DNA of 64,000 nucleotides from Eubacteriales bacterium (lineage in GTDB: Bacteria > Bacillota > Clostridia > Peptostreptococcales > Anaerovoracaceae). The DNA lies in contig JAQWBM010000002.1 in NCBI GenBank assembly GCA_028706405.1, positions 1 to 64,000 on the forward strand. Direction: 5' to 3'. The notes beneath the pieces were generated by a model, which was not told the origin of the DNA, made no database searches, and was given only the letters and a program-made list of their open reading frames with translations. This document shows, one piece after another, positions 53,408 to 61,471 of this stretch. The position numbers were made by a program, and so were the translations under genes. Each line of letters starts with the position of its first letter. Positions within the stretch are counted from its first letter, which is position 1.

Positions 53408-54715
53408 ATGAAAATTTTGATTGTTGGCGGCGGCGGCCGGGAACATGCCATCGCATGGAAGCTGGCGCAAAGTTCAAAAATAAGTAAACTTTATTGTGCT
53501 CCCGGAAATGCAGGGATTGCTGAAATTGCACAGTGTATTGATATAAAAGCTGAAGACACGGATGGCATCTGCAGGTTTGCGAAGAACAATAAGATCGATC
53601 TTGCTGTGATTGGACCAGAAATCCCCCTTTCCATGGGAATCGTTGATACACTCACAAAAAACGGTATAAAAGCATTTGGACCGAATTGGAAATGTGCCCA
53701 GTTGGAAAGCAGTAAATCCTTTACAAAGGCATTTCTGGCAAGACATAGCATTCCCACAGCAGGCTATAAGGAGTTTACTGATATTGAACAGCTGAAATCA
53801 TCAACAGGAATCTTCGGTTATCCAATGGTGATCAAAGCCGATGGTTTGGCAGCCGGAAAGGGCGTAGTAATAGCAGAAGACGAAGCTTCAGCTATTTCAG
53901 CCATAGACCAGATCATGGGAGACAGAATATTTGGCGAAGCCGGTGATAAAATCGTCGTGGAAGAATATTTGACAGGAATTGAAGCTTCAGTCCTTTGCTT
54001 CGTGGACGGAAAAACCATAGTGCCAATGGAATCCGCCCAAGACTATAAAAGGATATTTGATAAAGATAAAGGACCTAATACAGGCGGTATGGGGACATAT
54101 TCTCCAAGCTTGATTTTCAATGAAACCTTGGAAACCCAAATCCGGGAAAAAATACTTGAACCTACAATCAAAGGATTCCAAAAGGACGAGCTTGATTTCA
54201 AAGGAATCCTCTTTATCGGTCTTATGATCACTGATGAAGGTCCGAAGGTAATTGAATTCAACAACCGATTCGGTGATCCTGAAACCCAATCGTTGCTTCC
54301 GCGGATGAAAACCGACCTGATTGATATTATAAACGCAGTTTTGGAAGAAAAGCTGGAGGATCAGATTATAGAATGGAGTGATCAAAAAGCAGTATGTGTT
54401 ATCATGGCTTCCGGCGGCTATCCCGGTGACTATAACAAGGGAAAGATAATTTCAGGGCTTGACAATTTGGATGAGGACGTTATTGTTTTTCACAGCGGTA
54501 CAAAATATGTTAGTGAAGATGGGGCAGATTTGCCGGAAAAACAAGCAAACTCTTTAATTGCAACGAACGGAGGACGCGTTTTAGGCATTACAGCCCTCGG
54601 AAAAACGCATGAAGAGGCAAGGGATAGAGCATACAAAAATATCACACGAATATCATTTGAAGGATCTCAATACAGGAAGGATATAGGTCTGCTGCCTGAC
54701 AGATCAGAGGAGTAA
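53408..54715 (+). CDS. purD: Phosphoribosylamine-glycine ligase
   Basis: PurD is an ATP-grasp enzyme joining glycine to phosphoribosylamine, the product of PurF. It starts KILIVGGGGREHAIAWKLAQ, has PEIPLSMGIVD, VIKADGLAAGKGVVIA, GIEASVLCFVDGK, GPNTGGMGTYSPS and EFNNRFGDPETQSLLPR. Length of 435 residues is normal; CAGGAGG precedes the ATG. mtnA follows after five bases. Confidence 0.96.
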   Translation: MKILIVGGGGREHAIAWKLAQSSKISKLYCAPGNAGIAEIAQCIDIKAEDTDGICRFAKNNKIDLAVIGPEIPLSMGIVDTLTKNGIKAFGPNWKCAQLESSKSFTKAFLARHSIPTAGYKEFTDIEQLKSSTGIFGYPMVIKADGLAAGKGVVIAEDEASAISAIDQIMGDRIFGEAGDKIVVEEYLTGIEASVLCFVDGKTIVPMESAQDYKRIFDKDKGPNTGGMGTYSPSLIFNETLETQIREKILEPTIKGFQKDELDFKGILFIGLMITDEGPKVIEFNNRFGDPETQSLLPRMKTDLIDIINAVLEEKLEDQIIEWSDQKAVCVIMASGGYPGDYNKGKIISGLDNLDEDVIVFHSGTKYVSEDGADLPEKQANSLIATNGGRVLGITALGKTHEEARDRAYKNITRISFEGSQYRKDIGLLPDRSEE

Positions 54716-54720
54716 AGCCT

Positions 54721-55869
54721 ATGGGCGTTTTAGATATAAAACCTGTAAAATATGAAGAAGATCGAATGCTGATATTGGATCAGACACAGCTTCCCGGCGA
54801 AATGGTTTATCTGGAAATGAAGACGAAGGAAGATGTCTGGGATGCTGTATATAAGCTTAAGGTAAGAGGGGCGCCTGCAATCGGAGTAGCTGCAGGATAT
54901 GGATTGTATATTTGTACCAGGGATATCTGCGCTAAGGATTATAATGATTTTTACCGGCAGTTTACCGAGATAAAGGACTATCTGGCCTCTTCAAGACCGA
55001 CGGCAGTCAATTTGTTTTGGGCTCTTGATCGTATAGAAGGACGCGTAAGGGAATTTGAATATGCGGCAAGGGATCATTCAGCGCGAGATCTAAATAAAAG
55101 TGAAGGTTTTAAGGAAAATACCGAAAGAATAGATACATGGGAGAATACCCAAAGCATGATAAAAAAAGCCATCCTTGAAGAGGCGGAAAAAATACGTACA
55201 GAGGATGAAAGCGCCTGTCGTGCCATGGGAGAACACGGCTTAACTTTACTGAAGCCGGGGATGGGCGTTTTGACTCACTGCAACGCGGGAACTATTGCCA
55301 CTGCGAAATATGGGACCTGCCTGGCGCCGCTTTATATCGGTCACGAGAAGGGGTACGGTTTCAAGGTTTTTGCGAATGAGACCAGACCGTTGCTGCAAGG
55401 TGCACGGCTGACCGCATGGGAATTGAACATGGCAGGAATCGATACTACTCTGATTTGTGACAATATGGCTTCTATCGTTATGAAAAACGGCTGGATAGAT
55501 GCAGTTGTAGTGGGATGTGACAGAATGGCTGCAAATGGGGACGGAGCCAACAAAATCGGAACGTCCGGGCTTGCAATTCTGGCCCATGAGTATGGGATCC
55601 CATTTTATATGTTTGTTCCTACTTCCACAATAGATATGAATACCGGGACAGGGGATGACATCCAAATAGAATTAAGAGAGGGTGCGGAAATTTATCGGCT
55701 TTGGTATGAAAAACCAATGGCTCCGGAAGGCATTAAAACATACAATCCGGCATTTGACGTAACAGCAGCAAAGTATATCACTGCAGTTGTAACAGAAAAG
55801 GGTCTTTTGTACCCACCTTATGAGGAAAGCCTCGGGAAATTATTTAAGCAAAATAAAAGCTTAAAGTAA
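54721..55869 (+). CDS. mtnA: S-methyl-5-thioribose-1-phosphate isomerase
   Basis: MtnA converts methylthioribose-1-P to methylthioribulose-1-P in recovery of the S-adenosylmethionine by-product; related enzymes act on 5-deoxyribose-1-P. Motifs: KVRGAPAIGVAAGYG, SSRPTAVNLFWA, LTHCNAGTIAT with the catalytic Cys, ETRPLLQGARLTAWEL and GCDRMAANGDGANKIGT with the catalytic Asp. A 20-30 residue stretch around 110-140 is longer than in many relatives. No other methionine-salvage gene is present; the five-base gap after purD suggests co-transcription with purine genes. Confidence 0.93.
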   Translation: MGVLDIKPVKYEEDRMLILDQTQLPGEMVYLEMKTKEDVWDAVYKLKVRGAPAIGVAAGYGLYICTRDICAKDYNDFYRQFTEIKDYLASSRPTAVNLFWALDRIEGRVREFEYAARDHSARDLNKSEGFKENTERIDTWENTQSMIKKAILEEAEKIRTEDESACRAMGEHGLTLLKPGMGVLTHCNAGTIATAKYGTCLAPLYIGHEKGYGFKVFANETRPLLQGARLTAWELNMAGIDTTLICDNMASIVMKNGWIDAVVVGCDRMAANGDGANKIGTSGLAILAHEYGIPFYMFVPTSTIDMNTGTGDDIQIELREGAEIYRLWYEKPMAPEGIKTYNPAFDVTAAKYITAVVTEKGLLYPPYEESLGKLFKQNKSLK

Positions 55870-55874
55870 CAAGC

Positions 55875-55918
55875 CGATTTGAACGACGGCATCATTCAAA
55901 TCGAACCGTCGATTTGAA
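55875..55918. repeat. Three-arm repeat forming mutually exclusive hairpins before scpA
   Basis: CGATTTGAA (55875-55883), its exact complement TTCAAATCG (55895-55903) and CGATTTGAA again (55910-55918). The middle arm can pair with either outer arm. A third option, CGACGG (55884-55889) with CCGTCG (55906-55911), also excludes the others. No T-run follows. Confidence 0.6.
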
Positions 55919-55952
55919 AGCCTGAACAGGATATTTTGACAAGGAGAGGGAT

Positions 55953-56783
55953 ATGTCTTATAAAGTTAAACTGGACATTTTTGAAGGACCGTTTGATCTG
56001 CTCGTCTACCTCATTGAAAATGCGCGGATGAGTATTTACGACATTCAGATTTCAGAAATTACAGACCAATATTTGAGATATCTTCAACAAATGCAGTCAC
56101 TTAATATCAATGTTGCAACAGAGTTCATGGTTTTAGCGGCAGCACTTATAGAAATCAAATCAAAGATGCTGCTTCCAAGAATGAAAAAAGATGGTGAGGA
56201 GATAATTGAAGAAGACCCTCGAACCGAGCTGGTACAAAGGATTTTAGAGTATAAACGCTTTAAGACGGCAGCAGAGCTTTTGGAGCAACAGGAAGAATAT
56301 AATCAGAAAGTATTTGAGAAGCCAAAAGAAGATCTGATACAATTTACAAAAGGGACGGAGGAATATTTAAACCTGGACTTGAAACAATTTGTAAAGACAT
56401 TTAATTTATTCCTCAGAAAAAAGAAAAATCTGGAGGATATGCAAAAGAGCTATAGTAGGGTGGAAAGACAGAAAGTTACTGTTGAATCAAAGATGGATCA
56501 TATTAAGGGCATATTTCGGATAAAAGCAAAAAGAAGGTTAGATTTCAAGGAGTTACTGGCACCGCAAAGCAGCAAAAGCGATGTGGTTATAACCTTCATT
56601 TCCGTGCTGGAAATGATGAGACAGAAAAGCATGACGGCAAAACAAAATACCAATTTTGGTGAAATAACATTAAGTCTTAAGGATAAAGACGGAGCGGAAG
56701 ATACCGACATCAGAAAAGCAGTCGAAGAAACGAGCGTGATTGGCAGAAAGAAAAATACGGCGGAAGGAGAAATTGTTTCGTGA
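55953..56783 (+). CDS. scpA: Segregation and condensation protein A
   Basis: ScpA is the kleisin that bridges the two SMC heads. The N-terminal FEGPFDLLVYLIENARMSIYDIQISEITDQYL (in parts) and TEFMVLAAALIEIKSKMLLP match the family, as does the C-terminal winged helix around VVITFISVLEMMRQK. At 276 residues it is slightly longer than B. subtilis ScpA because of an acidic/lysine-rich tail. It overlaps scpB by four bases (GTGA). Confidence 0.94.
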   Translation: MSYKVKLDIFEGPFDLLVYLIENARMSIYDIQISEITDQYLRYLQQMQSLNINVATEFMVLAAALIEIKSKMLLPRMKKDGEEIIEEDPRTELVQRILEYKRFKTAAELLEQQEEYNQKVFEKPKEDLIQFTKGTEEYLNLDLKQFVKTFNLFLRKKKNLEDMQKSYSRVERQKVTVESKMDHIKGIFRIKAKRRLDFKELLAPQSSKSDVVITFISVLEMMRQKSMTAKQNTNFGEITLSLKDKDGAEDTDIRKAVEETSVIGRKKNTAEGEIVS

Positions 56784-57370
56784 GTAGCAAAAAGAAAATA
56801 AAATCTGCTTATGAATCTATGCTTTTTGTTTGGGGTGAACCTCTGGACGTAAAGGTCGCCGCAGAAATATTCAATATTAATTGGAAAGATGCCTACGATT
56901 ATTTCAAGGAGCTTCAAATGGAGTATGAACAGGAAGGAAGAGGCATTCAAATCAGGGAGATCGACAAAACCTTCCAATTCTGTACCAACCATGAAAACAG
57001 TGAATATATAGAGCGGCTTTGCACTCCGGTCAAAGTGAAAAAGCTATCTCAATCTGCACTGGAGGTTCTTGCTATAATAGCATATAAACAACCTGTGACC
57101 AGGGGTGAAATTGATTCCATACGGGGAATCAAGAGTGAAAGAGTGATAGAAGGGCTTGTCAAGAAAGAGCTTGTTGCAGAGGTCGGAAGATCCACGGGAA
57201 TCGGAAGGCCTGTCCTTTACGGGACAACTCCTGTATTTTTAAAGAATTTTGGATTTAAAGACCTTAAGGATCTGCCGGAAATTGATGATATAGAGGGCAT
57301 TATACATGATGATTCGGAATCTGTTGCTCCCGACCCTCAACAAATTTCTATTGATTTTATTAAATCATAA
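56780..57370 (+). CDS. scpB: Segregation and condensation protein B
   Basis: ScpB dimers bind ScpA in the SMC condensin complex. Two winged-helix domains are visible: SAYESMLFVWGEPLDVKVAAEIF, then LSQSALEVLAIIAYKQPVTRGEID, RGIKSERVIEGLVKKELV and GRPVLYGTTPVFLKNFG. Start is GTG 56780, which overlaps the scpA stop. Length of 196 residues is normal. Confidence 0.94.
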   Translation: MSSKKKIKSAYESMLFVWGEPLDVKVAAEIFNINWKDAYDYFKELQMEYEQEGRGIQIREIDKTFQFCTNHENSEYIERLCTPVKVKKLSQSALEVLAIIAYKQPVTRGEIDSIRGIKSERVIEGLVKKELVAEVGRSTGIGRPVLYGTTPVFLKNFGFKDLKDLPEIDDIEGIIHDDSESVAPDPQQISIDFIKS

Positions 57371-57420
57371 ATTCCGCTACAAATTTCTGCTGCAAAATCA
57401 AGTATAAAATTACCAAGAAT

Positions 57421-57459
57421 ATCTCCTTAGCAAGTACAAAAGATAACTGCGAAGGAGAT
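57421..57459 (+). promoter_or_regulatory. Hairpin covering the dacF ribosome binding site
   Basis: ATCTCCTT (57421-57428) pairs perfectly with AAGGAGAT (57452-57459), which contains the Shine-Dalgarno of the gene starting at 57467; TTTTT follows the stem. It could be read as a weak terminator for scpB or as translational control of dacF. Confidence 0.55.
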
Positions 57460-57466
57460 TTTTGAT

Positions 57467-58546
57467 ATGAGAAGAATAAGCATTATTATTTTAATTGTTT
57501 TATTGGTAGGTTTGGCATTCCCTTCCTATAGTATAGAAGATGTTCAGCAAGCCCCGCCTTGTGTTTCTGCACTAACGGCAATTTTAATTGAGGCAAATTC
57601 CGGAGAAGCGCTTTACGAAAAAAAAGCAGAGGAAAAAGCCTATCCTGCCAGCGTAACTAAAATTATGACTGCGCTCCTTGCCATTGAAAACGGAGACCTG
57701 GATAAAATGGTTAAAGTATCCCAAAATGCGGTTGGAGTAGAAGGTTCTTCCATATACCTGGAGAAAGGAGAGAGGATTACTCTGCGAGATCTGGTCTACG
57801 GTTTGATGCTGCGTTCCGGCAACGATGCTGCAATTGCAATTTCTGAGGAAATAGGCGGAAGTACTGAAAATTTTGTGATTATGATGAACAAAAGGGCTAG
57901 AGAACTGGGTGCATTGAATACGAATTTTATGAATCCGAACGGTCTTCATAATCCAGAACACTATACCACGGCAAAAGACATGGCCATCATATCTAAAGCA
58001 GCCATGGAAAACAGCGAATTCAAGCAAGTGGCTGAAACTAAATCCTGGGTTACCGACAGAGGAGAGGGTAAGTACAACTACTTTTATAACAAGAACAAAG
58101 TTGTCTATCAATATGATGGCGGAACAGGGATTAAAATAGGTTATACGAAGGCAGCAGGCAGAACACTTGTAGCCTCCTCTGAACGAAACGGCATGGAATT
58201 GATCTGTGTAGTTATGAATGCACCGGATTGGTTTCAGGACACGTATAAGCTAATGGATTATGCATATAATCAATATGAGAATATGACTATCACAGATGGA
58301 CAGCGTCCAATCAAAGCAGTCAAAATATTGGATGGAAATAAGGATTTTGCACTAATAGGGACAAAGGATGATGTTATCTGTCCTGTAAGAAAAGAATACG
58401 AGAGTAAGATTTCTGTCGAATATGTTTTGCAAGGTGATAAGAAGGCGCCTATTAATAGATGGCAGAAGGCAGGTCAGCTAAAAATATATGTAAATGATAA
58501 TTATCTTTTTTCTGAACCCCTCTATTATATGGAAGACATAGATTAA
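57467..58546 (+). CDS. dacF: D-alanyl-D-alanine carboxypeptidase (DacF/PBP5 family)
   Basis: A signal peptide (residues 1 to about 22) leads to a serine DD-carboxypeptidase domain with SxxK at Ser62-Lys65 (ASVTKIMTALLA), SxN in LRSGNDAAIA and the KTG box as KIG in GIKIGYTKAAGRTL. The C-terminal 90 residues form the beta-rich PBP5 C-domain (NLPV-type). It trims the terminal D-Ala of peptidoglycan stems outside the membrane; sporulation DacF sits in the same group. No C-terminal amphipathic anchor is evident. The Shine-Dalgarno is inside a hairpin. Confidence 0.92.
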   Translation: MRRISIIILIVLLVGLAFPSYSIEDVQQAPPCVSALTAILIEANSGEALYEKKAEEKAYPASVTKIMTALLAIENGDLDKMVKVSQNAVGVEGSSIYLEKGERITLRDLVYGLMLRSGNDAAIAISEEIGGSTENFVIMMNKRARELGALNTNFMNPNGLHNPEHYTTAKDMAIISKAAMENSEFKQVAETKSWVTDRGEGKYNYFYNKNKVVYQYDGGTGIKIGYTKAAGRTLVASSERNGMELICVVMNAPDWFQDTYKLMDYAYNQYENMTITDGQRPIKAVKILDGNKDFALIGTKDDVICPVRKEYESKISVEYVLQGDKKAPINRWQKAGQLKIYVNDNYLFSEPLYYMEDID

Positions 58547-58624
58547 ATCCAATGAGAATCCAGAGTAACAAATCAGCAGAATAATAATATCATAATATAG
58601 TAGTCAAATAAGGGGGTTAATAAA

Positions 58625-59647
58625 ATGAACTGCGATATTATGAAAGAAGCTGACAACACAACAAATCAAAGGTCAATGGACTGTATAGATGTAGGGTCGG
58701 AAAATTGTCCATGCTATCTGGCATTGACTGGAGATTGTTTGATCTGCAGCCGCCTTCAAGGCAAAGACTATTGCGGATGTAATTGGGCGGGTGTTTGTGT
58801 ATATAATGAATTTATTCAAGGAAATAAAAAAGTAAATAATCCGAGAAAAGATTTTGAGGCGAAAATCGTTCGGAGAAAAATATATAATGAGAACCTAATC
58901 GTTTATGTACTTGATGTTGGGAAAGGATTTGCAATGAAAGTCGAACGACCGGGTTCTTATTTACTTGCACGGGCAAAAGGAGCTGAAAGCTTTTATGATA
59001 TACCCTTATCCATAATGAAAACCGATGTGGAACAGGGTCATATTTATTTGGCAATCAAGGTCATATCAAGTAAAACAAAAACTTTGATTGGAGAAAATGA
59101 TACTTTGCTCATCAGAGGACCATATAGGAGCGGGATTCATGGAATTTCAGCAATAGTCGGCAATAAAGCAAAAGATCAGAAGGTGTTGATCATTGGCAAA
59201 GGAATTGGAATTGCTCCCGGAGCTCTGATATCTCAATCTATAGGTACTCGTGCAAGCATAGATATGGTAATCGACACGGAGAAAATCTGCAAAGAATTTA
59301 TCAAGGATTTTATTTATCCGGCACAAGGTACAGAAAGGGTACATAATGAGGATACAGAGATCCAATATATGTCCCTGAACAATAAAGAAACGAATAATAA
59401 GCTGGAAACCTTGATGCAAAACAAGAATTATGACAGCGTAATACTTTTGGTTTCCGATTATTATATCGGGAATCTTGGCAGTTTGGTAAAAATGGTCCTG
59501 CCGAAAGCGAATCTTGCGGTGAGCAATAATTTTCGGATCTGCTGCGGAGAAGGGCTGTGCGGCTCCTGCTCCGTTGATACCGGCAGCGGTTCAATAAAGA
59601 TGTGCAAATGCCGGTTAAAAGGAGAAGAGCTTTTGAATAGCCAATAA
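58625..59647 (+). CDS. PyrK-like ferredoxin reductase-type flavoprotein with Cys-rich N-terminus
   Basis: Residues 1-60 hold a cysteine-rich segment (Cys28, 30, 38, 41, 50, 52, 58) probably binding a metal or Fe-S centre. Residues about 75-270 resemble the FAD/NAD-binding module of dihydroorotate dehydrogenase electron-transfer subunit (PGSYLLARA, FYDIPLSIM, GPYRSGIHGI, VLIIGKGIGIAPGA). The C-terminus has the [2Fe-2S] motif CCGEGLCGSC...CKC of PyrK. So electrons likely pass between NAD(P)H, flavin and Fe-S. No pyrD is adjacent. The next gene is an FAD oxidoreductase, a likely partner. GGGGG lies before the ATG. Confidence 0.8.
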   Translation: MNCDIMKEADNTTNQRSMDCIDVGSENCPCYLALTGDCLICSRLQGKDYCGCNWAGVCVYNEFIQGNKKVNNPRKDFEAKIVRRKIYNENLIVYVLDVGKGFAMKVERPGSYLLARAKGAESFYDIPLSIMKTDVEQGHIYLAIKVISSKTKTLIGENDTLLIRGPYRSGIHGISAIVGNKAKDQKVLIIGKGIGIAPGALISQSIGTRASIDMVIDTEKICKEFIKDFIYPAQGTERVHNEDTEIQYMSLNNKETNNKLETLMQNKNYDSVILLVSDYYIGNLGSLVKMVLPKANLAVSNNFRICCGEGLCGSCSVDTGSGSIKMCKCRLKGEELLNSQ

Positions 59648-59698
59648 AGACGTTTCTTCTGTGTCATTTCCCTATCTCATAGAATATGCTAAAGAATA

Positions 59699-59840
59699 GG
59701 TGCTGCTGAACAAAACGGCAATAATGATAGTGTTTTGCTCAGACTGGATAGATACGGCATAAGCAGAGTAGAGCAGAATCACGCTGCTTTTTCAGCACCC
59801 TTCTACCTATATTGGCTCACCCAATTTGTGAAACAAATTG
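59699..59840 (+). ncRNA. Candidate structured RNA or leader before the FAD oxidoreductase gene
   Basis: GGTGCTG (59699-59705) pairs with CAGCACC (59793-59799). Enclosed are hairpin 1, CTGA-A-CAAAAC with GTTTTG-C-TCAG (59706-59716 with 59732-59742), and hairpin 2, AGCAG/CTGCT (59762-59766 with 59784-59788): a three-way junction layout. A further hairpin CAATTTGT/ACAAATTG (59822-59840) follows. I do not recognise a known riboswitch class. It lies 51 bases before the next start codon. Confidence 0.45.
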
Positions 59841-59890
59841 ATGGCGAACTGAAAAATTCTGCTATATTCATAACATATGGAGGCAACTAA

Positions 59891-61192
59891 ATGGAGAGAG
59901 TTGTAATAATTGGAGGCGGCTGGTCTGGTTGTGCTGCTGCTTTGGCTGCGCGTAAGGCGGGAGCAGAAGTAACTTTGGTCGAAAAGACAGATATGCTTCT
60001 TGGACTAGGCAATGTAGGGGGTATCATGCGAAATAACGGCAGATTTACTGCCGCTGAAGAAAATATAGCACTTGGTGCCGATGAACTGTTTGGGATCACC
60101 GATAAGCTTTCACGGCATGTTAATATCGATTTTCCGGGTCATAAGCATGCAAGCTTATATGATGTTATCAAGGTAGAGCCACACGTCAAACGTCTGCTTG
60201 AGGAAAAAGGCATTAACATAAAGACGATAGCAAGGGCTGTTGATGTGGTGATGGATAACCAAAAAACATCAAACGGGGATAAATTGATGAAAGCCATTAT
60301 ATTGTCGGATGATACGGAAATTGCGGGGGATGTATTTGTCGAATGTACCGGATCGACTGGTCCAATGGGAAATTGTCTTACTTACGGTAATGGATGCTGC
60401 ATGTGTATTTTAAGATGCCCAGCCTTTGGACCCAGGGTAAGTATAACGCAGAAAGCTGGAATGAATGATATCATGGGGCACCGCAAGGATGGAGCCTTTG
60501 GAGCATTCAGCGGTTCCGGAAAGTTGGAAAAGTCTTCACTTTCTGATGAGATTCAACGAGAATTAAATGAAAAGGGCGTTGTAGTGATTCCCCTTAAACC
60601 TGAAGAGGTTTCCAAAGATAAGCTGGATTTAAAGGTTTGTCAGCAATATGCTTTGAATGAATATGCACAAAATATCGTACTGTTAGATACCGGATATGCA
60701 AAAATTATGACGCCATTTTTCCCGCTTGAAAAGCTTAGACGGGTTCCGGGTCTGGAAAATGCAAGATACGCAGATCCCTATGCGGGCGGAAAAGGTAATT
60801 CAATCCGCTACCTCTCAGTTGCGGAACGTGACGATAAGATGAGAGTGACGGGGATAGAAAATTTGCTGTGCGGAGGTGAAAAATCCGGGTTGTTTGTAGG
60901 CCACACGGAGGCGATTTCTACGGGAACTCTCGCAGGTTACAATAGTGTAAGATATCTTAAAGGTATGAGACCGCTTGAGCTTCCCAAACAAATTGCCATA
61001 GGGGATCTGATTTCATATGCCAATGATAAAATCAAGACTAAGGATGGACTTATGATGAGATATACCTTTGCCGGCTCAGAATACTTTCAAAGGATGCAGG
61101 AAAAAGGGCTTTACACCATTAATCCAGAAGTCGTGAAAAAAAGAATTAAGAAATATGATTTGTATAATGTATATAAAGAGCCGATAATATAA
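59891..61192 (+). CDS. GidA/TrmFO-like FAD-dependent oxidoreductase
   Basis: The N-terminus has the dinucleotide-binding GGGWSGCAAALAARKAGAEVTLVE (shown in parts: GGGWSG, VEKTD). Near the C-terminus, LLCGGEKSGLFVGHTEAISTG resembles the FAD-closing motif of GidA/TrmFO. A cysteine cluster, CCMCILRCPAFGP (about residues 168-180), is unlike TrmFO and could bind a metal or form redox disulfides. Family proteins are found in Clostridia without assigned function. Pairing with the PyrK-like electron-transfer protein upstream suggests a two-component redox system. Length is 433 residues; GGAGG lies before the ATG. Confidence 0.78.
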   Translation: MERVVIIGGGWSGCAAALAARKAGAEVTLVEKTDMLLGLGNVGGIMRNNGRFTAAEENIALGADELFGITDKLSRHVNIDFPGHKHASLYDVIKVEPHVKRLLEEKGINIKTIARAVDVVMDNQKTSNGDKLMKAIILSDDTEIAGDVFVECTGSTGPMGNCLTYGNGCCMCILRCPAFGPRVSITQKAGMNDIMGHRKDGAFGAFSGSGKLEKSSLSDEIQRELNEKGVVVIPLKPEEVSKDKLDLKVCQQYALNEYAQNIVLLDTGYAKIMTPFFPLEKLRRVPGLENARYADPYAGGKGNSIRYLSVAERDDKMRVTGIENLLCGGEKSGLFVGHTEAISTGTLAGYNSVRYLKGMRPLELPKQIAIGDLISYANDKIKTKDGLMMRYTFAGSEYFQRMQEKGLYTINPEVVKKRIKKYDLYNVYKEPII

Positions 61193-61250
61193 TTTTTTGC
61201 TAAATCACCTGCCGATTGTATGGTGTATATAATTATATTTAATAATAAAG

Positions 61251-61389
61251 AGGCACCTGTCATATGTGTTTCCTATGGAATACGGCCGCTTACAGATAAC
61301 CGGAAGCTCCAACAGTTCTACGGAAACACATATTAGCGGCGCCTTTAAGCCTGGCATTCCAAAAAGTAAAAGAGCCGTGCAGGCACGGC
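61251..61389 (+). ncRNA. Candidate structured RNA or leader upstream of rluB
   Basis: ATATGTGTTTCC (61262-61273) pairs perfectly with GGAAACACATAT (61322-61333), and AGGCACC/GGCGCCT (61251-61257 with 61338-61344, one mismatch) closes it outside. GCCGCT in the loop (61285-61290) is complementary to AGCGGC (61335-61340), allowing a competing pseudoknot. A separate hairpin GCCGTG/CACGGC (61374-61389) follows. A TTGTAT-17-TTAATA promoter candidate (61216-61244) would start transcription at the base of the helix. I cannot match it to a known class. Confidence 0.5.
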
Positions 61390-61471
61390 GATTGCATGAC
61401 ACAAAGACCTTTAACTTTTTATCGCTGTATGCTAGAATTACTATCATATCAAGGGGTAAAGGAGAACTGAA

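Noticed and set aside
57154-57370. Possible truncation of scpB at its C-terminus
   Set aside because: Length of 196 residues and the second winged helix are normal for the family.
58043-58160. Inactive DacF because KTG reads KIG
   Set aside because: Variation at the middle position is common in clostridial DD-carboxypeptidases as far as I know, and all other active-site motifs are intact.
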